From positions 247,320 through 311,319 of the forward strand of contig JAUMUC010000001.1 in the NCBI GenBank assembly GCA_030530865.1: 64,000 bases of DNA, written 5' to 3'. Made by a program: the position numbers and the translations under genes. Source of the stretch: Lactobacillus sp. (GTDB lineage: Bacteria > Bacillota > Bacilli > Lactobacillales > Lactobacillaceae). Positions 26,621-35,842 of the stretch are shown one piece after another. Positions within the stretch are counted from its first letter, which is position 1; each line of letters begins with the position of its first letter. The notes below the pieces were generated by a model, which ran no database searches, was not told the DNA's origin, and was given only the letters and a program-made list of their open reading frames with translations.

Positions 26621-26800
26621 TTATTTATCTGCTTGTTTCAAAACCAATGGAATAATAATAGTGAAGAGAATTCCGAATAACACGCCATAAATTAAGGCGG
26701 TGGTCATTCCCATGCTACTTTTGGTTAATGGACCAGCGATAAATGCAATAATCATTGCATAAATGCAACTCCAAAAAATGTTGACTAATAACTTTGCCAT
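26621..26800 (-). CDS. small two-helix membrane protein (YjzD/DUF2929-like)
   Basis: Of 59 residues with two hydrophobic helices (about 5-24 and 33-54) and short charged ends, beginning MAKLLVNIFWSCIYAMI. The pattern 'NIFW...I..G...T.ALI.G...' fits the DUF2929 small membrane proteins (B. subtilis YjzD) from memory; no function known. I use the ATG ending at 26800 with GAAGGGA upstream, not farther starts that would give a non-homologous polar extension. It diverges from dnaE, a location seen in other lactobacilli. Confidence 0.75.
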   Translation of the reverse strand: MAKLLVNIFWSCIYAMIIAFIAGPLTKSSMGMTTALIYGVLFGILFTIIIPLVLKQADK

Positions 26801-26894
26801 GTGATCCCTTCTTTCTAAACCTATTCTGAATTTTAACATAATCCGAAAGCAGATTTCAATTTTTGATATACTAATAATCAAGGTGGTGGAGATA

Positions 26895-29800
26895 ATGCAA
26901 TTAGCAAGTTTACAAAATTTAAGTGCTTATACTTTATTGAAAAGCCCAACTAAAATAACCGATTTAGTGACTTATGCCAAAGAATCAGGTTACGATGCGG
27001 TGGCTTTAACTGACATCAATTTGGTTTCTGGTTTGGTCAGCTTTTTTCAAGCTAGTAAGCAAGCAGGAATTAAACCGATCTTAGGGATGCAACTAAGAGT
27101 TCGGGGAATTTTTTCAGAAGAATTATTCGACTTAATCTTATTGGCAAAAACGCAACAAGGTTATGAAAATTTACTCAAAGTTTCTAGCCGCGTAAAGTTA
27201 GTTGGAGCTGAAAATGTTGATGTTGCCAGTTTAAAGGCATATTTTGATGACCTAGCTGTGATTACTACAGCAAATCAACATAGTGAGCTTTTAGCAGCTA
27301 TTCGATCAGGAAACGCAGAAGAGTATTTAGCAGAATTAGCCAAATTAACTAAGCCATGCATTGGTTTTTACTATGGACTTGATGCTGAAACAAAACGAAT
27401 TTTAATTGCATTGTCTAAAAAGTATCAAATGCCATTAATTGCAGTGAATGATACGAAATATTTGCATCCAGAAGATCATTTTTTGCAAAAAGTATTGGCA
27501 GGGATTGATAAAAATGAAGTAATTGAAGATCCAATTGCTTTGTCTAAAGAAAAGGGCAGTCATTATTTAGTCTCTGTAGAGCAAATGAAAGCACAATTTG
27601 CTAAGGAAAATTTGAACTATATTTTGGACAATACCAATAAATTGGCACAAATGTGTCAGGCAGAAGTAGTTTTCAAAAAGCCGGTTTTACCCAAGTTCAA
27701 AACGCCAGATAATGTTGACAGCTATGATTTTTTACGACAATTAGCTCATAAGGGCTTAGTTAAGCGAGTTGGTGAAAATCAAGCAAAATATGAACAGCAA
27801 TTAACATATGAGTTAAAAGTTATTCATGAAATGCATTTCGACGATTATTTCTTAATCGTGTGGGATGTCATTAAATTCTGTCATCAACAAAAAATGCAAT
27901 TAGGACCAGGAAGAGGGAGTGCGTGTGGTTCACTAGTCGCTTACTCACTGGGGATTACTGATGTTGATCCTCTTGAATTCAATTTGCTCTTTGAACGTTT
28001 CTTGAATCCTGATCGTCATGAAATGCCTGATATCGATTTGGATATTCCTGATAACCGCCGTGAAGAAGTTGTGGCTTATCTGTTTGAACAATACGGCATG
28101 GATCACGCTGCACAAATTTTGACCTATAGCACATTTGCCAGCAAGCAAGTTATTCGGGATACTGGACGTATTTTTGGCATTAGTAAAAATAATGTGTCCG
28201 ACTTAACGCACTTGGTACCAATTAAGAAAACAAAGGTTACTTTAGATGAAGCCTATAATGAAGTGGCTAAATTTAGAAAAACGGTTCAACTAACGCCACT
28301 TAATGAATTGTGGTTTAAGACTGCTAAAGCACTAGAAGGTTTGCCAAAGCATGCTTCAGTGCACGCAGCCGGTGTGGTTTTATCAGACCAGTCCATTGCG
28401 ACAATTTCAGGCTTAACCAAAGGCTCAGGGACGATCCCAGTTACTCAAGAAACCAAGAAGTTTGTTGAAAAGCTAGGGCTTTTAAAGATTGACTTATTGG
28501 GATTAAGAAATTTAACGATTTTGAGTCAAGTTTTGCATGAAGTACACAAATCAAATCCAAATTTTGTGATTAATCGAGTACCGCTTGATGATCAAAAGAC
28601 CTTGAATTTGTTTAAAGAGGCACAAACTGAAGGAATCTTTCAATTTGAATCTGATGGCATTCGAAGAGTTTTGCTCGAATTATCTCCAGATAGTTTTGAT
28701 GATTTAGTAGCAACTAATGCACTGTTTCGTCCAGGCCCAATGCAAAACATTTCTCATTTCATTGCTCGTAAGCATGGAAAAGAAAAGGTGACATACCTTG
28801 ACCCAGTTTTGGAACCAATTTTGAAAGATACCTATGGTATTTTGGTTTACCAAGAACAAGTCATGAAGACTGCTCAATTATTAGCAGGCTTTACTTTAAG
28901 TGAAGCGGATATTTTACGTCGGGCTATTTCGAAAAAAGAAGATCTAGCTCAATATCGTGATAAATTTGTTCAAGGCGTTGTCAAAAATGGTCACAGCCAA
29001 GCTACAGGTGAAAAAGTTTATGCTTATATTGAACAATTTGCCGACTATGGTTTTAACAAGTCACATGCGGTTGCTTATACTAAGTTAGCCTTTTGGTTAG
29101 CCTATTTACGCGTTAACTATCCAGCAGCTTTTTACACAGCTATTTTGAATAATAATTTGGGTAATAATGCGAAAATTGCTCAATATGTGGAAGCAGCAAA
29201 AGCTGAAAATATCCGCTTTTTCCCACCAGCAATCAATCAAGCAAACAGCTTATTTACAGTTGATTATGATGGAATTCGGATCGGATTTTCAGCCATCAAG
29301 GGCTTGAGAAGAGATTTTATTAGCGAAATGATCGCAGGACGTCCGTTCAAGTCACTAGAAGATTTTGGACAAAGAATTTCCAGCAAATTTTTGCAAGAAA
29401 AAGTCCTAGAATCACTAGTTAAAGCTGGTACATTTGATGAATTTAATCAAAATCGTAATGCTTTACTAGCCAATATCCGAGATTTCATTAGCGTGTTTAA
29501 ATTAGCTAATGGAGACCATAACTTATTGGAAATGCTAGGGGTTGCTAGTGAAGGGGATGCAAAAACAGACTTTAGCAATAGCGAATTAGAACAATCGGTT
29601 CTGGGATTTGGAATCGCTGAGTCACCAATTGCCAAAATTCGTAAGCACTTTAGTCAATATGACCTCAAGTTTTTCGATGAGTTAAAAATTGGTGATAAGG
29701 CATTAGTTGCATGTCAATTGCAAAAACTGAAGAAAATTAGAACTAAAAAAGGTCAAGAAATGGCCTTTGCTAGTTTCTTTGATCGCTCTAAAATTGATTC

Positions 29801-29963
29801 CGTTATTTTCCCTGGAATTTATGACAAAGTTAAGCAGGTCTTGAAGGAAGGCGACTTCTACTTAGTCGAAATAGAAGTAAAGTCTGATAACTTTGGTGCA
29901 AATAAAGAGCAATATGTTTTACAAAAGTTAAGAAAAATTAATTTGCAAAAAAATAATAAATAA
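26895..29963 (+). CDS. dnaE: DNA polymerase III alpha subunit DnaE
   Basis: C-family replicative polymerase, in Firmicutes the partner of PolC that extends lagging-strand primers. The 1022-residue protein has a PHP domain (1-200), the polymerase core with GPGRGSACGSLV, catalytic Asp residues in MPDIDLDIPDNRR (about 377-389), the ADILRRAISKK fingers motif, HhH region, and an OB fold near 930. PHP metal ligands are partly missing (residues 1-20 read SLQNLSAYTLLKSPT instead of HxH), as usual for DnaE3-type. ATG 26895 follows AGGTGG; the upstream in-frame GTGs overlap that SD. Confidence 0.96.
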   Translation: MQLASLQNLSAYTLLKSPTKITDLVTYAKESGYDAVALTDINLVSGLVSFFQASKQAGIKPILGMQLRVRGIFSEELFDLILLAKTQQGYENLLKVSSRVKLVGAENVDVASLKAYFDDLAVITTANQHSELLAAIRSGNAEEYLAELAKLTKPCIGFYYGLDAETKRILIALSKKYQMPLIAVNDTKYLHPEDHFLQKVLAGIDKNEVIEDPIALSKEKGSHYLVSVEQMKAQFAKENLNYILDNTNKLAQMCQAEVVFKKPVLPKFKTPDNVDSYDFLRQLAHKGLVKRVGENQAKYEQQLTYELKVIHEMHFDDYFLIVWDVIKFCHQQKMQLGPGRGSACGSLVAYSLGITDVDPLEFNLLFERFLNPDRHEMPDIDLDIPDNRREEVVAYLFEQYGMDHAAQILTYSTFASKQVIRDTGRIFGISKNNVSDLTHLVPIKKTKVTLDEAYNEVAKFRKTVQLTPLNELWFKTAKALEGLPKHASVHAAGVVLSDQSIATISGLTKGSGTIPVTQETKKFVEKLGLLKIDLLGLRNLTILSQVLHEVHKSNPNFVINRVPLDDQKTLNLFKEAQTEGIFQFESDGIRRVLLELSPDSFDDLVATNALFRPGPMQNISHFIARKHGKEKVTYLDPVLEPILKDTYGILVYQEQVMKTAQLLAGFTLSEADILRRAISKKEDLAQYRDKFVQGVVKNGHSQATGEKVYAYIEQFADYGFNKSHAVAYTKLAFWLAYLRVNYPAAFYTAILNNNLGNNAKIAQYVEAAKAENIRFFPPAINQANSLFTVDYDGIRIGFSAIKGLRRDFISEMIAGRPFKSLEDFGQRISSKFLQEKVLESLVKAGTFDEFNQNRNALLANIRDFISVFKLANGDHNLLEMLGVASEGDAKTDFSNSELEQSVLGFGIAESPIAKIRKHFSQYDLKFFDELKIGDKALVACQLQKLKKIRTKKGQEMAFASFFDRSKIDSVIFPGIYDKVKQVLKEGDFYLVEIEVKSDNFGANKEQYVLQKLRKINLQKNNK

Positions 29964-29995
29964 CAAGTAAGAAAAGTATGCTGATTTATCAGCGT

Positions 29996-30009
29996 TGTAA
30001 ATGCTTACA
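29996..30009. promoter_or_regulatory. cre-like palindrome upstream of pfkA
   Basis: TGTAAATGCTTACA is almost a perfect palindrome and matches the CcpA operator consensus TGNAARCGNNWNCA at all but one position on either strand. It lies about 65 bases upstream of the putative pfkA -10. Confidence 0.5.
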
Positions 30010-30014
30010 TTCAG

Positions 30015-30063
30015 AAAGTGCCACAGATTGGGAAATTCTTCACTAATTCGTGGTGCTTTTTTA
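30015..30063 (+). terminator. terminator of dnaE
   Basis: Ten-base stem (30015-30024 with 30050-30059, two wobble pairs) with a long loop and a T tract. It sits between the cre-like site and the pfkA -10. Confidence 0.65.
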
Positions 30064-30071
30064 GTAAAAAG

Positions 30072-30080
30072 TATGATAAT
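30072..30080 (+). promoter_or_regulatory. candidate -10 of the pfkA-pyk operon
   Basis: TATGATAAT offers overlapping -10 hexamers (TATGAT, GATAAT). A consensus -35 is not visible at 16-18 bases; CcpA activation may compensate. Leader of about 50 bases. Confidence 0.45.
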
Positions 30081-30131
30081 ATAAAGCTGATGTGAGTTTA
30101 TTACACAATAAAATCATGATGAGGTGAATTC

Positions 30132-31091
30132 ATGAAACGGATTGGTATTTTAACAAGTGGTGGCGATGCACCTGGTATGAACGCAGCAGTGCGTGCAGTT
30201 ACCAGAACAGCTATCTCACATGGCCTTGAAGTTTTCGGAATTCGTTATGGTTTTGCTGGATTGGTTGCGGGAGATTTCTTCCAATTAACTGCGGAAGATG
30301 TTGACCACACAATCAATGTAGGTGGTACCATTCTTTACTCAGCTCGTTTCCCAGAAATGGCTGAAGAAGAAGTACAACAACGTGCAGTAGAACAATTGAA
30401 AGATCATGGTATTGATGCTGTTATCGTAATTGGCGGTGATGGATCTTACCACGGTGCATTGGCTCTAGCACGTCACGGTATCAACTCAATTGGTTTACCA
30501 GGAACAATTGATAACGATATTCCATTTACTGACTACACTATCGGATTTGATACAGCGTGTGAAACTGCAATGGACGCAATCGACAAGATTCGTGACACTG
30601 CAAGTTCTCACCACCGTGTCTTCGTAGTTAGTGTAATGGGCCGCGAATGTGGCGATATAGCTATGCGCGCCGGTGTTGCGAGTGGTGCAGATGCAATTGT
30701 GACTCCAGAACGTCCTTTTGACATTAAAGAAATTGCGGAAAATCTAAAGCGCAGTTTTGCTAATGGTAAGGACCATGGAATCATTGTTTTGGCAGAAGGT
30801 GCCATGGATGCTGAAGAGTTCAAGAATGAACTCCTTAAGTATGGAGACTTCGATGCAAGAGCTAATGTTTTAGCTCACATGCAACGTGGTGGTCGTCCAA
30901 CAGTAGAAGATCGTGTTAATGCCACAAAGATGGGTAACTACGCTGTTAAGTTGTTACTCGATGGCAAGAGCGCTTTAGCTGTTGGTATGACTCGTGGTGA
31001 ATTGTCAGAGCACAATATCCTTGACTTGTTTGATGGCAAGCACAAGGGTGACTATGCATTACTAGATTTAAATAAGGACATGACTAATTAG
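30132..31091 (+). CDS. pfkA: ATP-dependent 6-phosphofructokinase
   Basis: Committed glycolytic step, fructose 6-phosphate to fructose 1,6-bisphosphate. The 319 residues are the standard length. Conserved: GILTSGGDAPGMNAAVRAV (4-22), GGDGSYHGA, catalytic GTIDNDIPFTDYTIGFDTA near 124-142, and RGGRPTVEDR. Codon use is optimised. It is followed by pyk after 23 bases with no terminator; a pfk-pyk operon is known in lactobacilli, and glycolytic flux in these fermenters depends on it. Likely regulator: CcpA through the upstream cre-like site. Confidence 0.98.
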   Translation: MKRIGILTSGGDAPGMNAAVRAVTRTAISHGLEVFGIRYGFAGLVAGDFFQLTAEDVDHTINVGGTILYSARFPEMAEEEVQQRAVEQLKDHGIDAVIVIGGDGSYHGALALARHGINSIGLPGTIDNDIPFTDYTIGFDTACETAMDAIDKIRDTASSHHRVFVVSVMGRECGDIAMRAGVASGADAIVTPERPFDIKEIAENLKRSFANGKDHGIIVLAEGAMDAEEFKNELLKYGDFDARANVLAHMQRGGRPTVEDRVNATKMGNYAVKLLLDGKSALAVGMTRGELSEHNILDLFDGKHKGDYALLDLNKDMTN

Positions 31092-31114
31092 TCAATAGAG
31101 AGGATTTTTTCATA

Positions 31115-32884
31115 ATGAAGAAAACAAAGATTGTCAGCACATTAGGACCTGCTTCAAATGACGTTGAAACTATCACTAAGCTTGCTAAAGCTGGTGCAAA
31201 CGTATTCAGATTCAACTTCTCACACGGTGACCATGAAGAACACCGTGAAAGAATGAACATGGTTCGTAAAGTTGAAAAAGATACTGGTATGCTTTTAGGT
31301 ATCGCTTTGGATACTAAGGGTGCTGAAATTAGAACTACTGATCAAGATGGTGGTAAGTTCACTGCTAATACTGGTGACATCATCCGTATTTCAATGGACG
31401 CTACTAAGAACGGTAACCCAGAAATGATCCACGTAACTTACCCAGGTTTGTACGATGACACTCACGTAGGTGGTCACGTATTGATCGACGACGGTAAGGT
31501 TGACTTGTTAATCCTTGAAAAGGATGAAGCTAAGAAGGAACTTGTTACTGAAGCTCAAAACAGTGGTGTAATTGGTTCAAAGAAGGGTGTTAACGCACCA
31601 GGTGTTGAAATCCGCTTACCAGGTATCACTGAAAAGGATACTGATGACATTCGTTTCGGTTTGAAGGAAGGTATCAACTTTATCTTTGCTTCATTCGTAC
31701 GTAAGGCTCAAGATATTCTTGACATCCGTGCTTTGCTTGAAGAAGCAGGTGCAGACTACGTTAAGATCTTCCCTAAGATTGAATCACAAGAAGGTATCGA
31801 CAACGCTGATGAAATCTTGGCTGTATCAGATGGTATGATGGTTGCTCGTGGTGACATGGGTGTTGAAATTCCATTCATGAACGTTCCATTTGTACAAAAG
31901 GAATTGATCAGAAAGACTAACGCATTAGGTAAGCCAGTTATTACTGCTACTCAAATGCTTGACTCAATGCAAGAAAACCCACGTCCAACTCGTGCCGAAG
32001 TTACTGACGTTGCTAACGCTGTTCTTGATGGTACTGACGCAACTATGCTTTCAGGTGAATCAGCAAACGGTTTATACCCAGTTGAATCTGTACAAGCTAT
32101 GGCTGCAATTGACGAACGTACTGAACGTGAATTACACAAGAACAACACTTTAGCATTCCAAAGATTTGAAGCTTACAAGGGTTCAAACACTACTGAAGCT
32201 ATCGGTGAATCAGTTGTACGTACTGCTCAAGAATTAGGTGTTAAGACTATCATTACTGCAACTAACTCAGGTTACACTGCACGTATGATTTCTAAGTACC
32301 GTCCTGATGCAGACATCGTTGCTGTAACATTCGACGAAAAGATTCAACACTCATTAGGTATCGTATGGGGTGTAACTCCAGTTATCGCTGAAAAGCCTAA
32401 GAACACTGATGACATGTTTGAATTAGCAACTCGTGTTGCTAAGGAACAAGGTCTTGTAGAAGACGGTGACCTTGTAATCATCGTAGCTGGTGTTCCAGTT
32501 GGTGAATCAGGTACTACTAACGTTATGAAGTTACAAATCGTTGGTTCAAAGTTAGCTCAAGGTCTTGGTGTAGGTAACAGCTCAGTTATCGGTAAGGCTG
32601 TAGTAGCTAACAGCGCAGACGAAGCTAACGCTAAGGTTTCATCAGGTGATATCTTAGTTGCTAAGACTACTGACGCTGACTACCTTCCAGCAATCAAGAA
32701 GGCTGCAGGTATGGTTGTTGAAGCTTCAGGTTTAACTTCACACGCAGCAGTTGTTGGTTTATCATTAGGTATCCCAGTAATCGTTGGTACTGCAAACGCT
32801 ACTGAAAAGATCACTGACGGTAAGACTATTACTGTTGATGCTCACCGTGGTGCAGTATACGAAGGTTCATTAGAAAACCTTTAA
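31115..32884 (+). CDS. pyk: pyruvate kinase with C-terminal PEP-utiliser domain
   Basis: Converts phosphoenolpyruvate and ADP to pyruvate and ATP. The 589 residues exceed the 470 of enteric enzymes because a PEP-utilising phosphohistidine-type domain follows the catalytic core (about 480-589, with LTSHAAVVGLSLGIPVIVGT, His of TSHAA). The core has TLGPASN, NFSHGDHEEH, and the active-site KIESQEGIDN and MVARGDMGVE. The extra domain is normal in Bacilli. Strong codon bias. Second gene of the pfkA operon, ended by the terminator at 32908. Confidence 0.98.
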   Translation: MKKTKIVSTLGPASNDVETITKLAKAGANVFRFNFSHGDHEEHRERMNMVRKVEKDTGMLLGIALDTKGAEIRTTDQDGGKFTANTGDIIRISMDATKNGNPEMIHVTYPGLYDDTHVGGHVLIDDGKVDLLILEKDEAKKELVTEAQNSGVIGSKKGVNAPGVEIRLPGITEKDTDDIRFGLKEGINFIFASFVRKAQDILDIRALLEEAGADYVKIFPKIESQEGIDNADEILAVSDGMMVARGDMGVEIPFMNVPFVQKELIRKTNALGKPVITATQMLDSMQENPRPTRAEVTDVANAVLDGTDATMLSGESANGLYPVESVQAMAAIDERTERELHKNNTLAFQRFEAYKGSNTTEAIGESVVRTAQELGVKTIITATNSGYTARMISKYRPDADIVAVTFDEKIQHSLGIVWGVTPVIAEKPKNTDDMFELATRVAKEQGLVEDGDLVIIVAGVPVGESGTTNVMKLQIVGSKLAQGLGVGNSSVIGKAVVANSADEANAKVSSGDILVAKTTDADYLPAIKKAAGMVVEASGLTSHAAVVGLSLGIPVIVGTANATEKITDGKTITVDAHRGAVYEGSLENL

Positions 32885-32907
32885 TCACTAGATAAATATT
32901 AACGAAG

Positions 32908-32947
32908 AATCTCAGAAATTGTCCGGAAAATTTCTGGGATTTTTTCT
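32908..32947 (+). terminator. pfkA-pyk operon terminator
   Basis: AATCTCAGAAATT / AATTTCTGGGATT (one wobble) with an eight-base loop and T tract. Confidence 0.9.
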
Positions 32948-33015
32948 TGTCTACTTTACTAAAAAAATATTATGTAATGTGATATACTAGAGTGATTAAA
33001 AGTAGAGGAGTTAAT

Positions 33016-33894
33016 ATGTTAGGCAAGATCATGACTGGCAAAGTAACTGATGAAAATAAGGACACTTTTTTTGTCCAAATTTCTGGAATTACTTTTGCAC
33101 TTAAAAAATTAGAAATTACCCAAGAAGAGGCCATTCAAATTGGCTCTGAAGTTCGTGGATTCGTGTATGAAAATCAAAAGCACCAGAAGATGATGACGCA
33201 ATTTCTGCCATTTGCGCAAATTGACCAATATGGTTGGGGAACAGTTACCGAAGTTCGAAGAGGCTTGGGTGTCTTCATTGATGTTGGTTTGTCTGATAAA
33301 GACATGGTTTTATCTTTAGATGATCTGCCACTCGATACAAATCTTTGGCCTCAAAGAGATGATCGTTTATTAGTAGCTTTGTCAGTTGATGATAAAGAAA
33401 GAATTTGGTGCAAGTTAGCTGATGAAAATATTTTTACACAATTAGCAGCTAATTTTCCTAATAACCTAAAGAACAAGAACTTAAATGCTCGGGTATATTG
33501 CTTCAATGAAGCAGGGGCATTTGTTTTAACTGATGAATATTACTTAGGCTTCATCCATGAGTCACAAATGGCGGCACCATTACGCTTAGGTGAAGAAGTA
33601 TCAGCCAGAGTTGTTGGGATCAGCCAATATGGACGCATTAACTTGAGTACTAAGCCTAGAGCTTTTGAAGAAATTGACGATGATGCTCAAATGATTTTGA
33701 TGAGTTTAAAGCGTAAGGCAGACCACCAATTGCCTTTCACTGACAAATCTGATGCTACTGCAATCAAAGACTACTTTGGAATTTCTAAGAGTGCCTTCAA
33801 GCGAGCTTTAGGTCACTTATTAAAAGCAAAATTGATTGTGACTGATAAAGTTGCTGGAACCATTAGCTTAATTGAGGATTCTGAAAATGAATAA
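33016..33894 (+). CDS. cvfB: S1-domain RNA-binding protein CvfB
   Basis: CvfB/YitL family, an RNA-binding regulator first described as virulence factor B in Staphylococcus. Of 292 residues: tandem OB/S1-type domains (about 1-65, 70-140, 150-215; GWGTVTEVRRGLGVFIDVG is a typical S1 core) and a C-terminal winged helix (about 235-285, FGISKSAFKRALGHLLKAKLI). ATG 33016 has GAGGAG upstream; an upstream ATG at 32992 lies at the -10 region. An extended -10 (TATACT, 32983-32988) precedes. First gene of a long cluster reaching scpB; overlaps the next gene by eight bases. Confidence 0.9.
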   Translation: MLGKIMTGKVTDENKDTFFVQISGITFALKKLEITQEEAIQIGSEVRGFVYENQKHQKMMTQFLPFAQIDQYGWGTVTEVRRGLGVFIDVGLSDKDMVLSLDDLPLDTNLWPQRDDRLLVALSVDDKERIWCKLADENIFTQLAANFPNNLKNKNLNARVYCFNEAGAFVLTDEYYLGFIHESQMAAPLRLGEEVSARVVGISQYGRINLSTKPRAFEEIDDDAQMILMSLKRKADHQLPFTDKSDATAIKDYFGISKSAFKRALGHLLKAKLIVTDKVAGTISLIEDSENE

Positions 33895-34756
33895 TTTACG
33901 TAGAGATTTGGTTCTTTATTTGCGAAGCTTATACGAAAATGGTCGCAGTAAAAATACGATTAGTGCTTATAAACAAGATTTAGTCGCTTTTTTAAAATTT
34001 TTAGAGGCAGAAAATATTCGACAATGGCCAGATCAAAAGACAGATATTCAAGCTTTTTTGAAACGCCAAGAAACCTATAAAAAAGCTAGTAGTTCAATTG
34101 CTCGTTTAATTTCTTCTCTTCGTAACTTTTACCAATGGCTTGCCCGTAATCAAATTCAACGCATTAATCCAATGCTCGAAATTGACGCTCCTAAAATTGA
34201 AAGAAGCCAGGCTGAAATTTTAACAACGCAAGAAGTTAAAGCTATTATTGAGCAGATTGATGATAGTTCAATTCTTGGAAAAAGAGATCGAGCAATAATT
34301 GAATTGTTGTATGCGACGGGGATTAAGGTTTCTGAATTAACTACTTTGAAGCAAGAATATTGGCATCAAACCTTATCTTTGTTAAAAGTAGTGCCAACAA
34401 GTGGACCAGCAAGGATTATTCCAGTTTCTCCTTTAGCAAGTAAAGCATTAGCTTCTTATTTGGAAAGTCGTCAAAATATCCAAGTTGAGGAAATTTTTCT
34501 AAATAATCGACAAGAAAAGATGACCAGACAAGCCGTATGGTCATTGATTAAGCAATATTGTTCGAAAGCTAAAATTACCAAAAAAGTCACACCTAACACT
34601 TGGAGACAAACTTTTACTTTGCAAACCATGAAAAACGGTGGCGATTGGCGAGTTATTCAAGAAATTCTTGGGAAAACTGATCCTAATATTACAATGCCAC
34701 TTTCACAACAAGAGATTGTTGCAAATTATCAGGATAACTTCCCTGATTGGAGCTAA
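33887..34756 (+). CDS. XerD-like tyrosine recombinase homologue, catalytically degenerate
   Basis: Of 289 residues with the N-terminal SAM-like core-binding domain (SKNTISAYKQDLVAFL) and C-terminal catalytic fold of XerC/XerD. Catalytic residues are nearly all lost: the first Arg is Lys (ATGIKVSEL, normally ATGLRVSEL), the beta-hairpin Lys is gone, HTLRH reads NTWRQ, LGH reads LGK, and no Tyr follows where the nucleophile should be (NITMPLSQQ). Only the second Arg survives. It is unlikely to cut DNA, yet is intact and sits where lactobacilli normally have xerD. Streptococcal XerD-like (XerDL) near scpA is similar. Role unknown; overlaps cvfB by eight bases. Confidence 0.85.
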   Translation: MNNLRRDLVLYLRSLYENGRSKNTISAYKQDLVAFLKFLEAENIRQWPDQKTDIQAFLKRQETYKKASSSIARLISSLRNFYQWLARNQIQRINPMLEIDAPKIERSQAEILTTQEVKAIIEQIDDSSILGKRDRAIIELLYATGIKVSELTTLKQEYWHQTLSLLKVVPTSGPARIIPVSPLASKALASYLESRQNIQVEEIFLNNRQEKMTRQAVWSLIKQYCSKAKITKKVTPNTWRQTFTLQTMKNGGDWRVIQEILGKTDPNITMPLSQQEIVANYQDNFPDWS

Positions 34757-34758
34757 AA

Positions 34759-35112
34759 ATGATTATTCCGTATAAACGTGATTATCAAAAAACAGCAATG
34801 GGTTTGCTGTCGTATTTGGATGAATTTCACCATTTTAAAAATATTACTGAAGAAATTGCTCTTTGCGAGTCAGCTGATGATTACGAGTTACTTTTTTATG
34901 CCGTCAATCACAACAAAATTGGGATTATCGGTATCCGCTCTAGTGAGCATTTTGCTACCATTCGTTATGTAGCCTTAGCTCCTGGATTTCGTGACGCAGC
35001 TTATTATCGAAATTTGATGTCTGAACTGAAAGCTTATTATCCTAAAAAGCATCTGACTACGGTTCCCGAAATGACATCGTTAATGGAATATTTGAAAGAT
35101 GAACGAGACTAA
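34759..35112 (+). CDS. ribT: RibT-like GNAT-fold protein
   Basis: Of 117 residues, resembling B. subtilis RibT from MIIPYKRDYQKTAMGLLSYL onward. RibT is a GNAT-fold protein next to riboflavin and scpAB genes. The acetyl-CoA pyrophosphate-binding loop (R/Q-x-x-G-x-G/A) is not recognisable: that segment reads PGFRDAAYYRNLM, so activity is doubtful. ATG 34759 with GGAG upstream is preferred; a TTG at 34747 overlaps the previous stop. It overlaps scpA by 14 bases. Genomic neighbours scpA-scpB and the FMN-riboswitch ribU fit the RibT assignment. Confidence 0.75.
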   Translation: MIIPYKRDYQKTAMGLLSYLDEFHHFKNITEEIALCESADDYELLFYAVNHNKIGIIGIRSSEHFATIRYVALAPGFRDAAYYRNLMSELKAYYPKKHLTTVPEMTSLMEYLKDERD

Positions 35113-35842
35113 CAATTTAACACTCGAGTTGCCTAATTTTGAAGGGCCACTAGACTTGTTATTGCACCTGATTCAATCGCAAAAAATCGATATTTATGAT
35201 ATCCCAATTGCGAAAATCACCAGCCAATACTTGGCATATTTGCAAAAAATGCAGAATTTAAATTTACAAATTGCTGGAGAATTCTTTGTCATGAGTTCCA
35301 CTTTATTGAGAATTAAGTCCCAGTATCTTTTGCCAAAAAATGATTTTGAAGAAGAATATGATGAATACGAAGATCCACGTGATGAATTGGTGGATCAATT
35401 GGTGCAATATTCTTTATTTAAAAAAGTTTCGCAATTTTTAGAAAAACGAGCAGATGAAACGCCAATTATGGTGGCTAAAGACACTAGTGTTCAAGATGAA
35501 GACACGGTGCAGCCTTTGCCAGAAGGAGAGCTATCTGAAGCAGAACTGACAACTGCTTTCAAAATGGTCATGCATCGTTTTAAACTGCGAAAACCTAATA
35601 TGGCCAATTTGAATGTGGCTGAAAAGTCGATCACTGAGATGTTCGAATACTTGGATAACAAGTTTGAAAAACAAGCTGAAATTAGTTTCTTTGCTTGTTT
35701 AGAAGATATGAATTCAATTTCAGATGTGATTGGTTTATTTTTAGCAGTGCTAGAAATGTGTAAAAACAAACGGATTCATATTGTACAAAGTGCTGACTTT
35801 GGAGATTTACTTTTAGAAAGAAGAGACACTAATGACAACTAA
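35099..35842 (+). CDS. scpA: segregation and condensation protein A
   Basis: Kleisin subunit of the SMC-ScpAB condensin, which organises and segregates the chromosome. The 247 residues are standard. The N-terminus shows [20 protein letters not shown] and [13 protein letters not shown], the kleisin motif that binds SMC; residues 140-247 hold the winged-helix part that meets the SMC head. ATG at 35099 lies inside ribT. It overlaps scpB by 11 bases. Confidence 0.96.
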   Translation: MNETNNLTLELPNFEGPLDLLLHLIQSQKIDIYDIPIAKITSQYLAYLQKMQNLNLQIAGEFFVMSSTLLRIKSQYLLPKNDFEEEYDEYEDPRDELVDQLVQYSLFKKVSQFLEKRADETPIMVAKDTSVQDEDTVQPLPEGELSEAELTTAFKMVMHRFKLRKPNMANLNVAEKSITEMFEYLDNKFEKQAEISFFACLEDMNSISDVIGLFLAVLEMCKNKRIHIVQSADFGDLLLERRDTNDN

